DNA of 64,000 bases, taken from the NCBI GenBank assembly GCA_963942565.1, contig OZ012684.1:63150771-63214770 (forward strand), in the 5' to 3' direction. The notes under the pieces were generated by a model, which made no database searches, was not told the origin of the DNA, and saw only the letters and a program-made list of their open reading frames with translations. The stretch is from Maea johnstoni (lineage: Eukaryota; Annelida; Polychaeta; Spionida; Magelonidae). Both the position numbers and the translations under genes were made by a program. Each line of letters opens with the position of its first letter. Positions within the stretch are counted from its first letter, which is position 1. Positions 15,591-30,182 of this stretch are shown here, piece by piece.

Positions 15591-18312
15591 TAGACAGAAA
15601 CCTGTATATTTGGTGACATGAATAAGTGCAATATTATAAAAACAAAAAGTAAGTAACAGTTGGCGATTCATGTGTACATGTGCTTCATAAGAAAAAAAAA
15701 ACGGGACATATTTTCCATTACCTTTAAGATCCGCTCACCAAGTACGTCTCATATTGTTCTGACATGCCTGTCATGCGTGATGTGTAATTTGGGTTCATGT
15801 ACATATTTACTTATCAAATCATGGACCAACTAATGGTCCCTATTAGTCATGTTTTATGAATAAACAAAGAAACACAGTGCGACCATATGGCTTGGCACTA
15901 ATCACACAAAGAGGACGCTGAGTTGATGCATCTAAATAATTGGTAAATGCATACTACTACTGCCTCCTATTACTTCCAGCATAGTGCATTACACGACAAC
16001 CTAGAGTGTGTCGACGAGCCCTGTCTAACGGCTCACATTAGGATTAAGTAATTTTGATTATACATTGCAAACTGTCACTGTGAACACTTAGTTCTACACC
16101 CTGATGGGAGGTACTTAATGTATTCCTCATCATAAGACCTTCCAGGCAATATGTACTTTGTAGAAATGAAAAATATAGGGTAGAGGAAAAACTGAGTCGG
16201 ATAATAACCCCATAAGCTACCTTAGAATCAGATGAAATATAACCATTTCTGTTATGATGTGCAAAATGTTGGATTTCATAAGAGATGGCTTTTCCAAATA
16301 TTTGCTTTGAGTGATCTTGTATAGAGAACAATTAATCATGATTTTATGTTCATTTTGCGACCTTGGGACAAGGGCAAAAGTGCTCACAGTAGGGTTGTTC
16401 ACATCGCAGAGGTATTCTCTCAATGTGAAGGGTGCAAATGGGACGGATGATCAGGGATTTGTGTTAACAGTAGGGGTGTCGGACACTCACGGGCATAGAA
16501 TGAGTTACATACCAACCTCCAGATGGCGACATAGTACACACTAGTTGCGCTACTCTTATGGTAGAACCCTTCTCGATACCTGGGTCATTTTTAAAACTTG
16601 AATTTCTGAATACTGAGTTTAACGAAGACAACGGCACTGCTGCTATGGTAAAGGTTACACCTCATAGTTACCGAATAATGGTAAATTTATCAATAAGTGG
16701 CTATTTTGTGGTAATGTGCCACCCTCAAAGAACATAGCTGGATGAGGTTGAGTTTTGGCAAAATGTGATGACTCACTCTTTATCTGAAAATGAGAGTCTA
16801 CCGTATGCTCATTTATGTCTTTGGTAAGGTCCAAGGTGCTACATCAACAGGGGATCCGCACGAGTATTTCAAAAACATTTTTGAATATTCCCATAAGCTT
16901 CAAAATTATTAACATCACGTGGTTTACGTAGTAGATTCTGATTTTCAGGTCCTGTCAGAATCCAAGGTACCTAGAGGGGGTTCATATCTGTCATATTCTA
17001 AAACACTGGCTTCGAAGACTGTACACTTCGTTATTCACTTCCAGCCAAAAATGAGATGAAAATCTTGGTCAATATGATCTAGCTCGAAGGAATCTGCATG
17101 GTCAAAGCAGGCAGCCATGTCGTTAGGGACCATTTAACAAGGGAGACCCAAGAGACCATCGCGCTTGTGTTTTCCGCAGCACACGTCAATAGAAAGTCGC
17201 TTGGACGAGATTCTTGGCCCGTGATCAGTACGCAGGCGTAATATTTCGTTTTGATATTCATATGTAAGGGCCACACGAGGGCAGACGACAGCGCTATGAC
17301 GTAGATTTCTACTTTAAAACGTTTCACTTTTGATAAAACGGCCTCATGCGTGTGGATCTTGATATCATTATAACTGAAATATTGAATTAGCGAGCACATT
17401 GTCTCCTCTGGATTAGTTCAGTTTGTTTAGGGTTTTGCTAAAAGGTAGAGAACATTTGCATGTGTGTTCATGTAAGTAAAGCACGTCACTGTCCACCATA
17501 CGCAATCATTGTAGGAGTTCCCCCTCTCGTGAACGATGGTATAGATAACGGTTTACTGTGCGTGGTTCTATCAAAGTTTTTTATCCATATAATTGGTATA
17601 ATTTATAACAAGATAGTGAGGGAATAAGTCTATATCTAACTGACAAAAACCGTTTGTTTATCAATGTAACCGCAACGCAGACCACACGGGAAGTGAATCA
17701 GATAAAACACGCCAGGTCAGAGGTTTGCAGGTACATTAACATACATACGGAGATAAAACTGACACTTACTGTATATGACTGGAAGTAGCCTCTGCGATTT
17801 TACACAGACTAAATACAAGTACTCGTAGGAATTCGAAGCAGGCAGCTGTTAACTCAGCTTCTTTATTATGAGGCCAACACGATGTATACAGTAGAGCTGA
17901 ATAAAGTAAAGGAAGGTATATCTATTTGCTGCCATCTATTGGCATAACTCATTACTTCCACTGATCAAAAGAAAAAAAATCAATGCAAAAGGCGGAATAT
18001 CAATCATTGTCATATTTTTGATTCGTTCAGATTTTATGACCATTTCTATTTGTCAAAAATGAGAAGAAATATACTTTCAAATCTATAAATTGCATTACTT
18101 TGAAAAGTCACAACCGAAAAAAGTGATACCCTTCCTCCATATACTCTTAGTTATTTATATATTAAACTTCAAGCAAATATCTTAATAATTGATACCCAAA
18201 ACGCATGTTTGACACGACCATGTCTTGGTGAAATTCAATATCGAGAAAAGAGCCACATTGTGTGTTGGCCCATGGAAGCTTCTATACTATGTGGTATCTT
18301 ACTCATCTCAGT
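15591..18312. other. gene-free stretch
   Basis: Open frames at 16044-16544 and 17079-17399 overlap others on the opposite strand and show no motif. No inverted-repeat element was recognised. Confidence 0.4.
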
Positions 18313-19334
18313 CATTGAAGAACACAAGTCAAGTTGGCAGTGAAACAATCGTAAACTTTATTTACAACTTATCTAATATATAGCAAGCGCTAAGACGGCG
18401 TCGTTACAACAACCCTACCAAAAACAAGAAGTCATGAATGGTGTCAAAACCATGTAACTATTGGGTTATCAAATCGACGTCGCCATAGCAACAACAATAC
18501 ATATAATATCGTAATATATATATACCGCAAATAACCATGTAGTTATCAATTAATGTAAGCGGAATAACTGCGACACTACCAACTCGAAGAAAGGGAGGGT
18601 GGGTGGGAGAAATTTGTCAATGTCCGTGAGAGTGCATTAAAATAAGCTCAACAGCGCTGAGCGTCACGTCAACAATAGCAAACAATGCGTGCGCGACAGA
18701 CAAAGGAATCTAAGGCGTGACAACGTAACCAGGGAGATCTTAAGCATTGTCACGTAACAAAGGGATCGCGGAGGTGTTCCCAATGATAAAAAATGACGTC
18801 ATTTTAATACCATTGAAGAACACAAGTCAAGTTGGCAGTGAAACAATCGTAAACTTTATTTACAACTTATCTAATATAGCAAGCGCTAAGACGGCGTCGT
18901 TACAACAACCCTACCACAAACAAGAAGTCATGAATGGTGTCAAAACCATGTAACTATTGGGTTATCAAATCGACGTCGCCATAGTAACAACAATACATAT
19001 AATATCGTAATATATATATACCGCAAATAACCATGTAGTTATAAATTAATGTAAGCGGCAAATTGTATATAAGGGCGAAGTGTTTATAAGGGTTAGGAAG
19101 CTAAATGTGTTGAGATAAATGGTGAAATTTGTCAAATTTGTCAATGTCCGTGAGAGTGCATTAAAATAAGCTCAACAGCGCTGAGCGTCACGTCAACAAT
19201 AGCAAACAATGCGCGCGCGACAGACAAAGGAATCTAAGGCGTGACAACGTAACGAGGGAGATCTTAAGCATTGTCACGTAACAAAGGGATCGCGGAGGTG
19301 TTCCCAATGATAAAAAATGACGTCATTTTAATAC
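18313..19334. repeat. tandem duplication of a ~0.5-kb unit
   Basis: Copy 1 is 18313-18810 and copy 2 is 18811-19334. They begin CATTGAAGAACACAAGTCAA and end GACGTCATTTTAATAC, and most of the length is nearly identical. A central block (about 18562-18612 against 19058-19125) is unrelated between the copies. Each copy contains a perfect 16-bp palindrome AAAATGACGTCATTTT (18790-18805 and 19314-19329) with a CRE core, and an AATAAA read on the minus strand. The arrangement could be a simple duplication or two adjacent copies of a terminal-repeat-like unit. No coding element accompanies it. Confidence 0.9.
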
Positions 19335-20018
19335 AATGTCCTTGACGGTCAGTTGATCTGATTGTGAGGATATGGGTGTAGGCTTTAAGTAAGTAAATAT
19401 CTCAAAATGATCATATATTTTCAATTGAACCCAACAAGCCACCTTAAACATAGGATTAATCATATACAAATGTTATGGAGACAGAGGACAACAAGGGGTA
19501 AACTTTAGTCTATGAGAAGGTGAAGGGGTAGAGGAGCGGAAGAGCAAGAGTATGGGCATGTTATGAATGCCGGCCGTTGGCGTTCCTCAAAGGAAATACT
19601 GGCTTTAATTATCGACACTCAAGCTTTAAGACATAATTGTGACAGGCTAGCTAGTAAACCAAGGTTGATGGTAACCACAATGAGCTCCACCACTTGCTAT
19701 CACTGACCCTTTAAACTTTCTCTAATGCAGCGATAAGTGCATGTTAAATACATTAGACCACTCACCTATTGAGGTGTTCCCTATCTGAAGGCAGCGGAGT
19801 AGATTCCCTGTGCTAGGTTAAGTTATTCTAGAGTGTAGAATTCTATATAAAGGGACTTTAAGTGCAGAAAAGTATACAGCTGATTGAGGCGACACACTGT
19901 GATCATAGACAAAATAACGAAATGTTAGGTGCTGCCCTCTTTTGATTGAAGTTGATTTCAAATTGACAACATCCAATTGCAATTTCGCCTACTTCGGAAA
20001 TAGTTATTATCAATCGTC

Positions 20019-20019
<1 letters not shown>
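19335..20019. other. gene-free stretch
   Basis: No exon or element recognised. Confidence 0.4.
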
Positions 20020-20080
<61 letters not shown>

Positions 20081-20139
20081 CATCATTTTCATTATTATCA
20101 TTATTATTATTGTTATTAATATTATCATTATTATTATCA

Positions 20140-20183
<44 letters not shown>

Positions 20184-20234
20184 TTTATCATTATTATTAT
20201 TATTATTATAATTATTATTATCATTATTATTATC

Positions 20235-20304
<70 letters not shown>

Positions 20305-20320
20305 ATAGTAATAGAAGTAG
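20020..20320. repeat. (TTA)n and (AGT)n microsatellites
   Basis: An interrupted ATT/TTA array (20020-20234) switches abruptly to (AGT)n (20235-20303) and decays by 20320. The Leu-, Ile-, Asn- and Thr-rich frames over it are artefacts. Confidence 0.97.
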
Positions 20321-21104
20321 CATTAGTGTATGTATCTTTATTGACTGCAAAGTCGTGCAAAAACACAACAATTTACATCTAGATATGCAAAAAGAAAACA
20401 TAACAAACATAAGAAAAGATTAGGATAAAAAACAATAGCGTCAGATATCTATTAATTTACCAATTGCTATTGAATTCTTCATAGTTCAGACCCACAAGCA
20501 GCATGTAGGCAGCATAACTAGTGATGTCAGACATTCTTCTAATTATATTGTTTGGTAGTTATCTGATTTTTTACATAAATCTTACTTCTATATAGTCCTC
20601 AAACCTAGGACATTGCATAACCTGTACTGCACTTTCCTCGCAGTTTAGATCACATAATAAACACATAGACATATTTTGTCACTTTTGAGCATCCTTGATT
20701 TGGCCTACCAATTTTGCATATCGCCAAAATCCTTTAAATCTGATATGTACCACCAGCTCATATACCTGGATATGAGGCTCATATGCCTCTCATAAGGCCA
20801 GGCAAGGCGAGAGATTTAATATATGATTTCACCACATAATTTCACTAATCCTACATATGCCGTTGAATTGACAGTACCTTATCTGCCAATAAATCTGATG
20901 TAATTAAAACTGTTGTAAACTGGACTTGAGCTGTTGTGGTAAAATGAATGCTCATTGCATAAATTACATTATATATGGGGCCTCAGCTGATTTAATACAC
21001 TGTAGATGCAGACACTACTAGTATTATGATCAACAGATAAGAGCTGCTCCTACAGCGGATTATTATTGGTATCAGCCGATCAAAATAGGTTTTGATTGAT
21101 TTAC
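20321..21104. other. gene-free stretch, probable intron
   Basis: No exon identified. If the exon at 21105-21290 is real, this is its downstream intron. Confidence 0.35.
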
Positions 21105-21290
21105 CCTTTTCTCCCTGATTGCATCAACACTGCTTTCTACTACCTGTTTGCGGTTCTTATCTTCCTCAAATTCTTGTCTAGACTCTGCATTTTCAGCAGT
21201 AAGCTTTTTATTCACATCCTCATTAAGGGCCTCAAATTTATCCTTTGTTGACAGAATACTGGCTTTTAGTTCTTTTATCTTCACATCTGT
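21105..21290 (-). CDS. coiled-coil exon (186 bp, phase 0-0)
   Basis: Minus strand: acceptor ctatttttcag and a GTAAAT donor enclose exactly 62 codons, starting TDVKIKELKASILSTKDKFE and ending VESSVDAIREKR. Charged residues and spaced Leu/Ile/Val in heptad-like order indicate an alpha-helical coiled coil. Such symmetric exons are common in long coiled-coil proteins, but nothing here identifies which one. No other exon of the same gene could be assigned with confidence. Confidence 0.5.
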
Positions 21291-21683
21291 CTGAAAAATA
21301 GAATCATATGCAATGAAATATCTATTAGATGAAATTAGTATTGTATCTCCATCAAATAAAAGACATCATTTATTGCATTTGCCTTAACTTCTTAAATCAC
21401 ATTGTATAAGACAGTGTGTAAAATCATAGCCCTATTTAACCAGTTAAAATTGAAACAACTTTGAATAATGATTTCACTTTTTAAGTACTGTCACGTTGTA
21501 CCTGAAAACAAGCATATCTTCCTTTAAATTATTTTGTTTTCCTATTACATGAGCGTTAACGCAAACCTCTTCTGCCTGTTAGAGAATAATGTCATCAGCT
21601 GCTTTCATATTTTATTTGCAACTCCAACTGATCTCCTGGTTCCTTTCTTCGTTATGTTTTAGGCTCAGTAGCCTGTTTCATCA

Positions 21684-21759
21684 TCAATGTTCATCATCAT
21701 CATCATCATCATCATCAATAGTGATCTCCTGTTGAGTTTCTGGAGTTCCTCCCAACCAG
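21684..21759 (-). CDS. candidate terminal exon with poly-Asp tail
   Basis: After an acceptor (aaatctctttag) the minus strand encodes a 24-residue end, WLGGTPETQQEITI followed by eight Asp, EH and TGA. The poly-Asp is encoded by a (CAT)n/(GAT)n microsatellite. An acidic C-terminus is plausible, but another frame across the same bases is also open, so the call is weak. It lies 5' of the coiled-coil exon on the same strand, which would then belong to a different transcript. Confidence 0.28.
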
Positions 21760-22284
21760 CTAAAGAGATTTGATCAAAAATAACATTTGACATATTTTAG
21801 TAACCTGGTTAACTCTTTACCACTCATCAGCACTGCCTACGGGTTTACTTCTCAAAATTTGCTTCTGCAAAATTTTACATGGACTTTTTACTGAAATCAA
21901 CACTATTTTACTGTTATATATGAAATGTCTATGAAAATTCAACACGTAGGTTCATTACTCGTCATGTAAGGGCCGTTCCATTTAAAAGTGTGGGGAGGGG
22001 GAGGAACGGAAGCTAATTCAAAATTCGGCACCCCCCCCTTCCAGCCATAGTTCAGAATTCAGGGGGGAGGGGGGGTAAAGTAATTTAGAATTCGCCCCCC
22101 CCCCCGCGAGCCGTAAAAATCCTCTCTCCCCCCCCCCCTGATGCAGTGTCAAGATCGGAAGTTAGCCTTAGGAAAAGTTAGAAATGACGTCATGGAACCT
22201 CGGGACCCTACCGATAAACAGCGAAAATAGCGCTAGAAGTCGCCAAATACCAGACACCAGGAACGTGACGATCCAAGGGTTGCG

Positions 22285-22295
22285 GGTTCGATTCC
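22285..22295 (+). repeat. B-box fragment, possible SINE piece
   Basis: GGTTCGATTCC matches the pol III B box, but no A box is visible upstream, so it may be a SINE fragment carried inside the Harbinger-like element. Confidence 0.25.
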
Positions 22296-22386
22296 GACAG
22301 CCGTAGTAGCTGCAGGATTTCTTTTATACTACATATGTATATGTATATGTATACATATATATATATTTATATTTGTCACTCATTTT

Positions 22387-22853
<467 letters not shown>

Positions 22854-23072
22854 TACGAAAAAAAATAGCGAAATTAAAAAATATTTGCCACGGCCGGCGA
22901 GAAAAATTCAAAATTCGGCACCCCCCCCCCCCCCCCCCCCTCCCCACCAAAATTCAAAAATTCGGGGGGGGGGGTAAAATAATTCAAAATTCGACCCCTC
23001 CCCCCCCCCTTAAAAAAATCTTCCGTTCCTCCCCCCCCCCCCCCCCCACACTTTTAAATGGAACAGCCCTAA

Positions 23073-24102
23073 CTGATTTTCACTTGAGAACATACACAAT
23101 CTAGTTTCAGTAGTGCACTTAAATTAGATTTATGATTGGTGTCATCATCGATAGTTACCAAAATGTCGATTCATTTGTTTATTCCGCATTTCATTTGTTC
23201 AATTTCATGATTCCACATGAATAGTTCCGCTCAGTAATCCACATGTATCCGCAGCTTATCTATACATATCATGGCGTCCAATACACACCATGACAAGGAC
23301 ATTGTGCCAATCAAGCAGACTTGAGAGGCACAGTCTTGTACATCAGGATGCAAAGTGAAAAGCTTCATTTTCGAAGTATTCCCCAGGTGTCACCACCTTT
23401 CATAAGGCCATGACATAGAGCTTCATTTTTGGTAGGCTGGAGTAGTACCACACCCTTTCACCATCGCAAATGCTGTAGTGGTCATAGAGCGTAGAACAAA
23501 AGTTTTTTTTTCTGCATACCTTTGAGCTAACCTTACACCATTATCTTAGTGGCCTCCAACTCGTGTCTACCAGTATTTAGACAACTGGTCTTCAGACCTA
23601 TATTTAACATTATACTTGCCTTTGAATCGGTAGACAAAATAATTATATGCTGCCCATTTGGCCCTGGAAAGGCCTTGATATTGACAGAATGCACAGCCTG
23701 CCCCCTGTAAACATACTGACTATCGTATACCTCAAAAGGGGAACACTATGATTACATTTCATACTCAACTGCTCGGCACTTGCATATAGCTAGGACACAT
23801 TCGCGCAAGTTAGAGTATAGTAGAGGTGCATAGCTTGGATTGATTCGTCTAGGAAAATGTTTAATCTATTGGGACAACGCATACGACCGTTGTCTACCCA
23901 CCCTGTGATATGTTTGATGAGACCGACTGCAAACAGTGCATTTTACAATTCATTGATGATGCCAACCTTGAGTACATAACATAATTGATCAAATCTATTG
24001 TTATCTGCATTAGTGTCAGCAACTATACTATACATGCTATGCAATGCCGTTTGGAAGTCCAACCAACTTATGTAGCATATACACTCCAAACCCTATAAAT
24101 GT
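23073..24102. other. gene-free stretch
   Basis: No supported exon or element. Confidence 0.4.
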
Positions 24103-24351
24103 TTAATATATGAAATGTTGGTACATTAATACCAGGCAGGTGGCCATATGATTCCCTATCGATGCTCCAAAACATATCAGCCGTGTCTTCTGAAACATTG
24201 GGCACTGCAGTAGGATATGAAGCACGTCCTCCATGGCATATACAACCACATTCTCACACATTCTTGCACTTACTAAGGCATTCTTTAGATTAAGATAGTC
24301 ACATAAATGTACTTGAGCCACAAACCATCGTCGTGAAGTTCCCATAGACAA
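24103..24351 (-). mobile_element. LINE ORF2 C-terminal fragment
   Basis: The minus-strand frame includes ARMCENVVVYAMEDVLHILL followed by QCPMFQKTR. This matches the Cys-x-x-...-E-x-x-x-H-x-L-x-x-C-P motif found after the reverse transcriptase in many LINEs. The expected first CxxC is incomplete and the reverse transcriptase itself was not found next to it, so this is a decayed remnant. Confidence 0.4.
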
Positions 24352-25365
24352 GCATCATACTTGGACACTTGTCAGAAATTTGCCAACGCCTAGATATTAA
24401 GCCCTAGGAGTGGTACTATATAACAACCTGCTATCCTTGGACTGCAAAAAGATTGATGTCTCCCAGAAAGGCGTCTAAGAGCTACACACTTCCTCAAACT
24501 GACCTCAACCAAGCCTCTTTAGACATCATTGAAATATTGTAATTAATCATACTAGTATTTGATTATTTTCCCGTGAGACCAAACCTACCTCCAATGTTAA
24601 ATTATCAGAAAAAGGACTCCTCCAATCATTAATTGAACATCTCAATTACTCACTCAAATAAACGTTTGTCCATAATTAACTTGAGAACCTTCTTAAACAC
24701 TACAATTACCCATTCTAAAGATGTTATGACAAAATATCTTTTTCGAAAAAACAAAAAACACGTAAGCTTGATGCATCCCAACCCATGAACTAGAATCTGG
24801 AAAGCAATAAAACCCTAGTAATTTACAACTACAGTTTGAAATCATCACACGCAGATGTCTAGCATTGTGTCCATTCATAAATGTGATGTGGTATTTGTAA
24901 CATGCCTCACGGGATTGTTCAATTGTAATGACGTTATGCTACGAATTTGGAGCAATGAACACCCAACTCTAAAACAGAATAAGACAGAGAATGCGACACG
25001 ATGCATTATCTCTAGCTAGTTACAGGGATTAGCAGCAATGACTTAGTTGGGCCAGCCTCTTTTATATCAGTCCCACAATGCAATTATTCTGTTTTGACTT
25101 CAACTAATACGTCAAGGATCTCCATTTGTTGCCCTGTAGTGATATGTTTAGATGTTTTCCTTTTATGAACGTGTTCCATGTATAGAGTGCAATACCATTT
25201 TGAAGGGGAAGATGTACGGAATGGTACTGTTATCGTTTTACTAACGAACAACTTTCCAAAAGCAAAGATATTAAGAAGTCCTTGACGTTGGAGCTGGTGA
25301 TAAGGGTGGTCAAATGTAGTATATCTATTTACTTGTCAGCTACCGGTATATTACGTACAGAGCTA
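24352..25365. other. gene-free stretch
   Basis: May include more of the decayed LINE on its 5' (right) side, but no motif could be read with confidence. Confidence 0.35.
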
Positions 25366-25367
25366 CA

Positions 25368-25431
<64 letters not shown>

Positions 25432-25440
25432 CATATACTA

Positions 25441-25526
<86 letters not shown>
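25366..25526. repeat. compound (CA)n-(TA)n microsatellite
   Basis: (CA)n at 25366-25419 passes directly into (TA)n, interrupted by ACATATACTAG around 25431-25441. Confidence 0.97.
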
Positions 25527-25528
<2 letters not shown>

Positions 25529-25859
25529 GGTTTATTTATTTTGAACTACGGGACAAAATTATCAGGAGAAATTAGTTCGTTTTAATGACCACATAGATCG
25601 TAGACCTACCAAATGCATATTTTGCTCATTTAGCACTATTACCCCTAATTACTCCTTGAAAGGCAGAGAGAAACATCTTAGGAAATATGACCAAGACAAG
25701 ACTTCTGCTTTTCATTCCTACAGACAATTGTGATTCCAGCACAATTCTAGTAAATGCTCTCTGATGCATACATCAATTTTAGACGTAAGTGGTTTACTAT
25801 CACACTACAAACAATACGCTGACTGTCATAAAAGTGATAGTCATTTTTTTGTTTCTCAC

Positions 25860-26640
25860 TTGTATTATGCTGCCAACTCTATACAGTTAATGCCTAAAGT
25901 GATCATGTATACTAAAATTACTTACTCGGTCGCCATTTGCAACGTTACCCTGGCACTGGATGGGTTTCATGGCCCCACACTCGAGTTAACAACTGTATCA
26001 TTCGTTACAATTGTGGTATCCCTGTGCACAGTAATGTAAGCTACATATAACGCCAATAAAGCTAGAGTTTCGAGTTGTTGTTTATCTCAAGTTTGCAATA
26101 CGGCATACTCGTGAATTATATTAGTACTGCCATATATTGTTCTTACGGCAAACCACTGGCCCGTGTTTTCTGTGCAGTAAACCAAATGTTGGTTTATGTA
26201 AAATGGAGAATGGTAGTTATTGATTGCCAGTGGTCTGTCTGTCTGTCTGTCTGTTATGCGCACATCGCAGACAGTTTCTGTAGAATCCCCTTTCTTGTAT
26301 TCTATTTTCAACCACTCAAAATTCTTTTGCTGTAATATATTTGGATATATGAATATTAATATTAGGATTGTCTGTGAACACAATAAACTTAGTTTCAGTT
26401 GCGCATTTATAGGGCTTGCAAAGGAGACGTTCTTCGAGTTTTAATTGGTTTTCGACCATCAGTTCGCTTTTGGCTATTTTTTAAATTAATCAGATTACAG
26501 GGGCATGCCTAAATTAACCAGGGCAATGTTTGGGATCACAGGCATAAATGTGGTCAAGGTTGTAAAAACGTGCCTTTGCTTGAAATTGGGCTGTCTGCGG
26601 TCAAGACGGCTGCACCCCATCTGCAGCCGATTGAAGAGAG
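25860..26640 (+). repeat. dispersed repeat family R1, copy A
   Basis: Collinear with 45360-45990. Shared blocks include TGCTGCCA...TACAGTT, GCCTAAAGT/GCCTGAAGT, TTACTCGG, GAGTTAAC, CCTGTGCAC and TTTGGG..CACA.GCAT.AAT. This copy is longer by about 150-200 bp in the middle, where a (GTCT)n run (26232-26253) sits. No coding domain or clear ends were found, so the repeat type is unknown. Confidence 0.65.
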
Positions 26641-26649
26641 ACCAGTGGC

Positions 26650-27000
26650 GCTATGCTGTACTGCAGGACCTTAATGCCTGCAACAAGTGGAGGCAGCGAT
26701 GTTCATGACTTCATGCATTGTACAATCCATATCCATTGCAAATTGCATGAAAAATGTAATGAACAAAATAACGTCTTTTGCAATGCCCAACCTTTCATGA
26801 AACGTTCCAACAATGGCTCAGATATTAAGGGCCAAAGGTATTGCATAGGACCTAACCTTTATGCCTGTACCAAGTGCAGGCAGCGATATTCAGGAAGTCA
26901 TGCATTTCAGAAGGCGTATTTCATTTGCGCAATGTATGACAATTACCAGAAACATGTTCTTAACATCATCACAACTATTGGTAACGAATGCTTCACATTA
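26650..27000 (+). repeat. diverged direct repeat, two ~200-bp copies
   Basis: TGCCTGCAACAAGTGGAGGC AGCGAT near 26676 recurs as TGCCTGTACCAAGTGCAGGC AGCGAT near 26862, with GACTTCATGCATT and GTCATGCATT following. The 119-codon frame across both lacks a domain signature. Confidence 0.6.
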
Positions 27001-27144
27001 GGACTTAGTTAGCTTACTCCTAAAGACATCAAGCCCGGCATTTCTTTTATTTTAATTTTATTTTAGTTAATCCTTATTTATTTGTTTTTTTTGTTCATTC
27101 TGTATTTCATATCTTGTTTTTGTAAGTTACTTACAGTCAATAAA

Positions 27145-27145
<1 letters not shown>

Positions 27146-27235
<90 letters not shown>
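27146..27235. repeat. (TA)n microsatellite after AATAAA
   Basis: An uninterrupted TA array starts 3 bases after CAGTCAATAAAG, which could be the 3' tail of a reverse-transcribed element. Confidence 0.97.
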
Positions 27236-27237
<2 letters not shown>

Positions 27238-28289
27238 AACTAAAAAGGGAAGCAGCAATTAAAATCATAGAGGAAACTTTATATTCAAGATCAATATGAA
27301 TTTGGTTTAAAAAGAAGTCTTCCACATTCACAAAAAAATCTTAAAAAGTACTTGATCATCAAAGATCACCATATATAAAGGATGACAAATTTGGAAAATT
27401 TTCGTTGTTGCGTACTCACTGGGAAAATAAATACGTTGTTTACTTTAATTCATCTTACCTCTTTGGCTGTATACGAGGGTCGATAAGGATGAGGAGTCTC
27501 TCCATCTGGCAGATATCCTCTTATCGATTTCCCATGTTCTCATTTGTAAGTTGCGTGTGTAGATCTAGTCGCTGTATGGTTATGTCTGTCACAGGAAGCG
27601 TCTGTTCCGCACTTTCCATCGTGGGGCTTCTGGCATTACGTGGACCTCGCTCCATCCACTATAGAGGAAACCACTCTTACCTGACGTTATCCCCTGACCC
27701 ATATAACTGTCTGTTTCACTGGCTTGCCCTGTGAGATATTACCCTCAATACATAAGTTGACCACCTTGGTAATGGCGTGAGCAGTCCGTACACTAATGTA
27801 TAGACTAATGTAAACAGATATCCAAATTTGAACGACGATAAAAAACACGAAAATATATTGGGCGTCATAATGGTATACTCTTTGAATAATGAATAGCCTT
27901 TTGGCGATGACATATTGCAGAAGTCCACTTAAAGGAAGGGCACTGTATTTCCTATGATAATGTTTGTATATTGAGTTCGTTCAAGGTTTGGTTCATTTCT
28001 TTTATTTATTTTGTTAAGTACGCAAACTGCTGATTTTTTCATTATTTATTTTTGTTTTTTTTGTTACACATTGCATACTATATATGTATATTTAAGGAAA
28101 GCGTGTTTTATAGACTCTGTTTTATAGATTCGTAGGGGAGGACTGCATACAATATAGTTTTCTGTCTACAATATTACGACTTAGTAAAGATTTGAATTGC
28201 AAATGATTTGTGAATGCTGCCTCTTAAAATTTGGATAATGTTTTAAAGGATTTTTCTATCGTTGTGTATGATATTTCCTCATTAAGAGT
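27236..28289. other. gene-free stretch
   Basis: No convincing exon. The 109-codon frame at 27405-27734 has no recognisable domain. Confidence 0.4.
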
Positions 28290-28870
28290 TAATTTGTATT
28301 AATCAATTATAGGACATTTCTATCATTTTCCATTAATATGGTAATTGCTCGGCTATAACCTTTTTGAGCCATGTCTATTTCAGATAGGAATATTGGGAAA
28401 TATAGGCCTATGTTTTTTGGGATTGTTTCATTTTTTGGGTTTAATCTGATATAATCAAGGTATTGATTTTTTAAGTCCTCTTTCATTCCTGTCATGTTTT
28501 GTCAACAATTCACCTTCTCTGTTTACGGTATCGTTAATAATATTGTATACTTGATTGAAGCAATCTCTTCTAAATTCAAAATTTGCTATTATACCAAATT
28601 ATGGAATTGAATTTGATTTTTGATCTTGGACTTGTAAAACAGTTGTATTGAACATCTCATTATGTATTTCCAAACCTTGTCTAAGGTTTTAGCTGGAAAT
28701 AGGTCTCTATTTTTAATCTTGTCCAAGCTTTTAGCTAGAAATAGGTCTCTGAATTTTAATAATTCTTATGTATATCAACATATCGGGGAAATTCTGCCGA
28801 CCCGTCTGATTTTGGATTCTTTTCAACCATGATAGTTCTAAGACAGAGTCAAATATTTGTATGTTCATCT
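28290..28870 (-). mobile_element. decayed Tx1/L1-like LINE, post-RT region
   Basis: Read on the minus strand, successive patches in different frames give LELSWLKRIQ (near 28850), then FEFRRDCFNQVYNIINDTV (near 28560), then GLYFPIFLSEIDMAQKGYSR (near 28360). The order and the S/T-W-L-x-R-I motif match the segment after the reverse transcriptase in Tx1/L1-type LINEs. At least two frame changes and several stops show it is dead. The strand is A-rich, as is usual for such elements. Confidence 0.4.

Positions 28871-30182
<1,312 letters not shown>

Noticed and set aside
17079-17399. 106-codon minus frame and a 47-codon plus frame over the same bases
   Set aside because: Both look moderately coding, neither has a family motif, and each weakens the other.
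19942-20410. Poly-Leu, poly-Ile and poly-Asn/Thr frames
   Set aside because: Translations of the (TTA)n/(AGT)n arrays, with no sequence outside the repeat that looks coding. The same applies to the 56458-56832 frame beyond the module 3 exon.
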